Source: Echiichthys vipera (taxonomy: Eukaryota > Chordata > Actinopteri > Perciformes > Trachinidae). From it: 64,000 nucleotides of DNA. Where the stretch lies: assembly GCA_963691815.1 (NCBI GenBank), contig OY829654.1:11794798-11858797 (forward strand), read 5' to 3'. The position numbers and the translations under genes are program-made. Positions 60,089 through 64,000 of the stretch are shown here, one piece after another. Each line of letters opens with the position of its first letter. Within the stretch, counting starts at the first letter, position 1. Below the pieces are notes generated by a model. The model made no database searches. It worked only from the letters and a program-made list of their open reading frames with translations, and had not been told where the DNA came from.

Positions 60089-62012
60089 AGTTTTATTTTC
60101 ATTGGAGGTTAAAGTTTAGGAATAATAATAATAATCATAATCAGCCTTTTGAGTGACAGCTAGCCGCTGGCCCTCACTTCGCCTCGGAGGCTAGTTGTCA
60201 GGATTAGCATGCTAACTCCAACATCCCAACTGCTGTCTTTTGTTTGGTGTTGTCAGCATAAGTGACAAGATGGTTTGCTCTTTGATCGACTGTACAAACA
60301 GATAGTTTAGGAACACAACGTGTTAGCTGTGTTATATTAGGTGGCCGCACTTGCACAATGACTTGCAATATAGCGTACTATCGATGGCACATACACTAAA
60401 TGCTTACCTGGAGCAGGGGAGGATTTGGGCCGTAAGGGTCGGGGTCTGTGTTTTACAGTCTATGGGCATGTTACTGTATGAATATCAGTTTAAATCATAT
60501 ATCATAAATACTGGCTTCCTGCACTTGACCCATGGAGCCGGTGTGTCCACTTGACTGACACAGGAGTGCTTGTACTTCACTCGCGGAGCTGGTGTAATCA
60601 CCGCTAGAGACACAGGAAATTTAAAAAAAATTGACTCCCATTCCAGAAAAAAATCTGAATCTGAAATCTCAACATTGACTCCAATTCCTGTTTATCTAGT
60701 AACTTGTTCAGTTAGCCTAGGTCCCGGGTGGTGGTGCTAATGTTGCTAATTCTTACGTCAGCCAGATGGACGTATCTCCCTCCCTCCAACACATCAATGC
60801 CCTTTTTTTGGTAAGAGAAAAATGAGTCTGACAAGATGGCGGCTCCCGCAGGCGAGTACGATTGGATCAAGTTGAGAGAATGGTCCTCGACGGAGAGGCT
60901 ATTTGCATTTTTATACAGTCTATGTTAAATACTCATCATATTGCTCATTGTCAACTGAATGGCCATCAAGAATTCAGCTAAAGAAAAAAAATTCTTCTAG
61001 ATACAGTAAGACTTTCACTCTATGTTGGTTTATTTAGGTTTTTTATTTATTTATTTATTTATTTTACAATACCCTTGAACTCACTCCTCCTCCCAGTAAA
61101 ATCGAGCTATTTCAAAGACTACTTTGGGTGTAAGTGTATATATATGCATGTAAGTTGGTGCGTGTATGTGTTTGCCATGTCCTCACTAGGGGACTGGCTA
61201 CATGCAGGTTTTTTAATGAATAATTTACAAAAGAGATTGAATTATTGAGCTAGAGTTATGCTGGTCTGAGCCACCCTTAATTAGCTGACCCCTCAGTCCA
61301 CTAATTTACTTTCCATTAAGAGTTCACCAAACAACCTGAACTCTGACCTCGACCAACACTCAGCTGTCTTCGCAGTCAGTCTGGACAGCTGAACTATGAG
61401 CTGAAACTCGCTACAAGGCTCTGTAAAGCTGAGGCGAGCTGCAGATTTGGATCATAATTCTCTGCAGGTTTATCACTACGAGCCACTTCTTTCACATTGC
61501 CACAGTGTTTCACATTGTCATTTGATACACTGTTACTATATACTATTTACTGCTTTAGGTTTCCTGACACTGAATACCCACAATGGAAGGGAAATGCAAC
61601 AATGGTAAATGATGCAAGGTATTTCTATACCAGAGGACTTTTCTATTCTTAGAGACCACTTAAGAGCTTTACGACACAGGCCAGCATTCACCTATTCATA
61701 CACTGGCAGAGACTATTATGCAAGGTGCCACCTTTACATTAGGAGTGATAAACATTTACATGCACAAGCCAATAATACCGTCATCTGGAGCAATTTGGGA
61801 CTGTAAAATAAATAAAATTGCCATAGTAAATCACCTTATAATGTGAAGATGACCTGATTGGCAGAGTGCTGTGTAACTGCTAAGATAGCTAAGCATCAAC
61901 CCAACCTCTATGTTTTTGCTGCATTACAGAGCCTTTATGTAGTGCAATTAAATGGGTTTTACATCTGGATTTAAAGATCCTAGATTGTCTTTGTTCTTTA
62001 ACATCAAATCAA
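60089..62012. other. Non-coding stretch with repeat debris
   Basis: TTTTACAGTCTATG at 60451-60464 and TTTTTATACAGTCTATG at 60908-60924 look like two right ends of one dispersed fish repeat (see findings). A short frame at 60270-60305 reads MVCSLIDCTNR. An (ATTT)n run lies at 61041-61065. No gene is supported. Confidence 0.45.
61041..61065. repeat. (TTTA)n microsatellite
   Basis: About six tetranucleotide units in an AT-rich setting. Confidence 0.9.
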
Positions 62013-62130
62013 TGCTGGGTATGGGTACTAGATACCTTTTAAGGTATTGCCCAAAATAACCAGTGCCAACATAGTTGATCAAGCCTGCACGTACAGTGCA
62101 CTGTAGTGCGGTACACCTACAAGCCCAGCA
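62013..62130. repeat. Short MITE-like repeat with TGCTGGG ends, 118 bp
   Basis: It starts TGCTGGGTATGGGTACTAGA and ends AAGCCCAGCA, so the outer seven bases are perfect inverted repeats. Interior TACCTTTTAAGGTATTGCCC and AAAATAACCAGTGCC resemble a fish repeat rich in GGTACC/GGTATCG motifs as I remember it. Too short and degraded to name. Confidence 0.5.
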
Positions 62131-64000
62131 CTGTCTCATTTTGATGTTATAAGGGAGCCTGTGGTTATGAATTATAAAGCATTTGTATTCACATAAATAA
62201 ATTAGAAAACTGTCCCTGGCCTTAAAGAAACTAATGCTCACATTGGAGTAGAAATGCAAATATTTTCTTTTTTATTTGATATATCCATCAAGCTATCAAT
62301 TAATTTATACATACTGTATAGAAACCACGGCTCTACAAAAGTCATAGTGTATTTTACACTCATGCGTGCCTACTTTTATCACTTATTGCTTTATGATCTT
62401 TACGTACCTTTTCCTGCGAACAAAGAGAAAGATGCCTGTGTTCAGAAGCTGCCCAAACCCAAAAAGATGTTTTAGATAATGATGTTTTTTTTTTAAATGC
62501 AAGTATTCGTCTTATTCATCAAGGTTGACACTGAATTGGAACATACTTGAATGGTGAGTTTCTTCAAAAACATTTCTGTTATATTGGTTGCAACATAAAC
62601 TTTATCATGTCATAGAAAGAGATGTCAAATGTAGGAGCAACATATATTTTGTACATAGTAATTGCTGTTGACAGATACAGCATCTTATCTGTCTCCAGTC
62701 AGGCAGTAAGTGTACATGCCAACCCCTTTTCCTTCAGTTTGAAGCTCCCTCTACACCTCAGCTCAGAGACAAAACATCTGTTTAATTTCACAATCTTGAT
62801 TGTGATAGCAACCCATATGGTGAGACGGACAAACATTCCCAGTAGAGGTTGAATTAGGTGTCATGGCATGGCCCTGTCCTCTGAGAATCAATACAGTGTG
62901 GCAGGACATATGATTGTCCTGAAGCACAAAGGAAAACAACAGCTACTTGGTGCCCAGCTGTGTTGTGATGCTTCTTTGGAGCCTTCATCTCAGTTGCAGC
63001 TCAAATGTTCCAGAAGCAAGAGCCTTGGTTAGACATCACCCACTGCTGGTTGTCCAGCTGTTGTTTCTTCATCCTAACTGTTGCTCAAGCAAAAAGACTC
63101 TTTGCTATACAGTTTGTGGTAAAAGACACTTTACTACAACTCCCACACCTCACCGGTGATAAAGGCTTGCTAACGACTCCTGTTGAGGACTCATCCTCGT
63201 TACCTCCTGTTCATCTGCACTTTACCAGTAGTTGTCTCATTATCAATTGGAGGAACAGGCTTTGCCCGTGCTCAGACATACAAAAGTGCCGAGATTAATT
63301 GTGGGGAACTCGCCTGTTTGAATACCAGTGAGATACAAGACTTTTTTTTTTTCCAAGTCATTTTATTTGCTGGAAATGATTACATATCAGCATGCTCATT
63401 AACCCAATTAACTTCACCTGGAGTGTGCAGTGTTCCTTTTGGCACCTGGGCTAACCAAATTTATTACACTATTACAGAAGATTTGGACCTGAACAAACAT
63501 ACAGTTAAAAGAGTCATATTTTCCATATTTTTTGTTTTCCAGTGATCATCATTTTTATTTACTTTTGCACCTAACTAACCAATGCAAATCCTGTAGAGGC
63601 AGGACAGCCAAGATGGATCAAAGCCTGTCCTCCTGTTCTTGTCGGGATGTGCAGCTCCCCCAAGGCAATGGTAGGGGAACACTGTGCTAGTACAATAATT
63701 CAGTCATAAACTTTTCTCAATCTCTGTCACATTTGTTCTTTAGTGGACTACATCTGTTACTTGAAAATGACACAGAAGTTGCGGTATATAACCTGGTTTT
63801 GAAATTTGTTGTGAACAAATGCAGGATACTCACTTTGACACACTTTGTCTGATTGTTTAATACATTTCGATTTGGTGAAATTCCTGGAACCTCATAATAT
63901 GCCAGATAATGATTATCTTTATTTACATTGAAAATACCCCAAATTATATCATATAAATATAACTTCTGAGGATGTTTGTATTAGCATCATTGACAGGAAT
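62131..64000. other. Non-coding stretch, no feature seen
   Basis: AT-leaning DNA with a short poly-T at about 63343-63352. Open frames at 62947-63298 and 63183-63545 plus have no recognisable domain. I see no repeat family or RNA gene up to the window end. Confidence 0.5.

Overview
This window reads as non-coding DNA (intergenic or deep intronic) from a teleost fish, most likely a spiny-rayed (percomorph-type) species. The base composition is AT-leaning and there is no bacterial-style gene packing. Dinucleotide microsatellites are very long and numerous, as is typical of fish. The interspersed repeats are families I recognise from teleost genomes: a V-type SINE core, tRNA-derived SINE heads, an RTE-type LINE with a GATGA-like tail, and hAT-type non-autonomous DNA transposons. 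I could not support any host protein-coding exon, tRNA or rRNA gene. Nearly all open frames are short chance frames or translations of (CA)n, (GT)n, (GA)n and (CT)n tracts.

Layout. 1-10 kb is mostly unremarkable single-copy-looking DNA, with a long inverted repeat at 388-849 and a teleost repeat tail near 6.5 kb. 10-28 kb holds an old hAT-type MITE (10376-10666), the longest microsatellites (11.2, 13.2, 19.4, 22.3-23.0, 24.7 and 28.0 kb), a minus-strand tRNA-derived SINE (about 21.05-21.39 kb) and a teleost repeat tail at 24.2 kb. 34-37 kb carries the only substantial coding remnant, a decayed RTE-like LINE with endonuclease and reverse-transcriptase sequence, preceded by the 3' tail of a second LINE. 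45-46.3 kb has a much older LINE C-terminal remnant. 48.2-48.7 kb is an inverted-repeat element with a tRNA-SINE head nested in it. 54-60 kb is a transposon cluster: a 1.02 kb hAT-like element full of palindromes, a CpG-richer pocket, a V-SINE, a 0.6 kb element with terminal inverted repeats and TAA flanks, and a 0.79 kb hAT deletion derivative that keeps part of a BED zinc finger. 60-64 kb has more repeat debris and otherwise plain DNA.

No genes here work together as a system. The most interesting material is transposon biology. Two hAT-type elements have 8-bp target duplications that can be read directly. One of them (54071-55093) has four 36-bp units centred on the palindrome TTTTAGTCGACTAAAA at its left end. 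At its right end it has several related palindromes (TTTTCGTCAACGAAAA type) in which paired arm bases differ together. Family names were assigned by eye from remembered consensus features, without database searches, and should be read that way.
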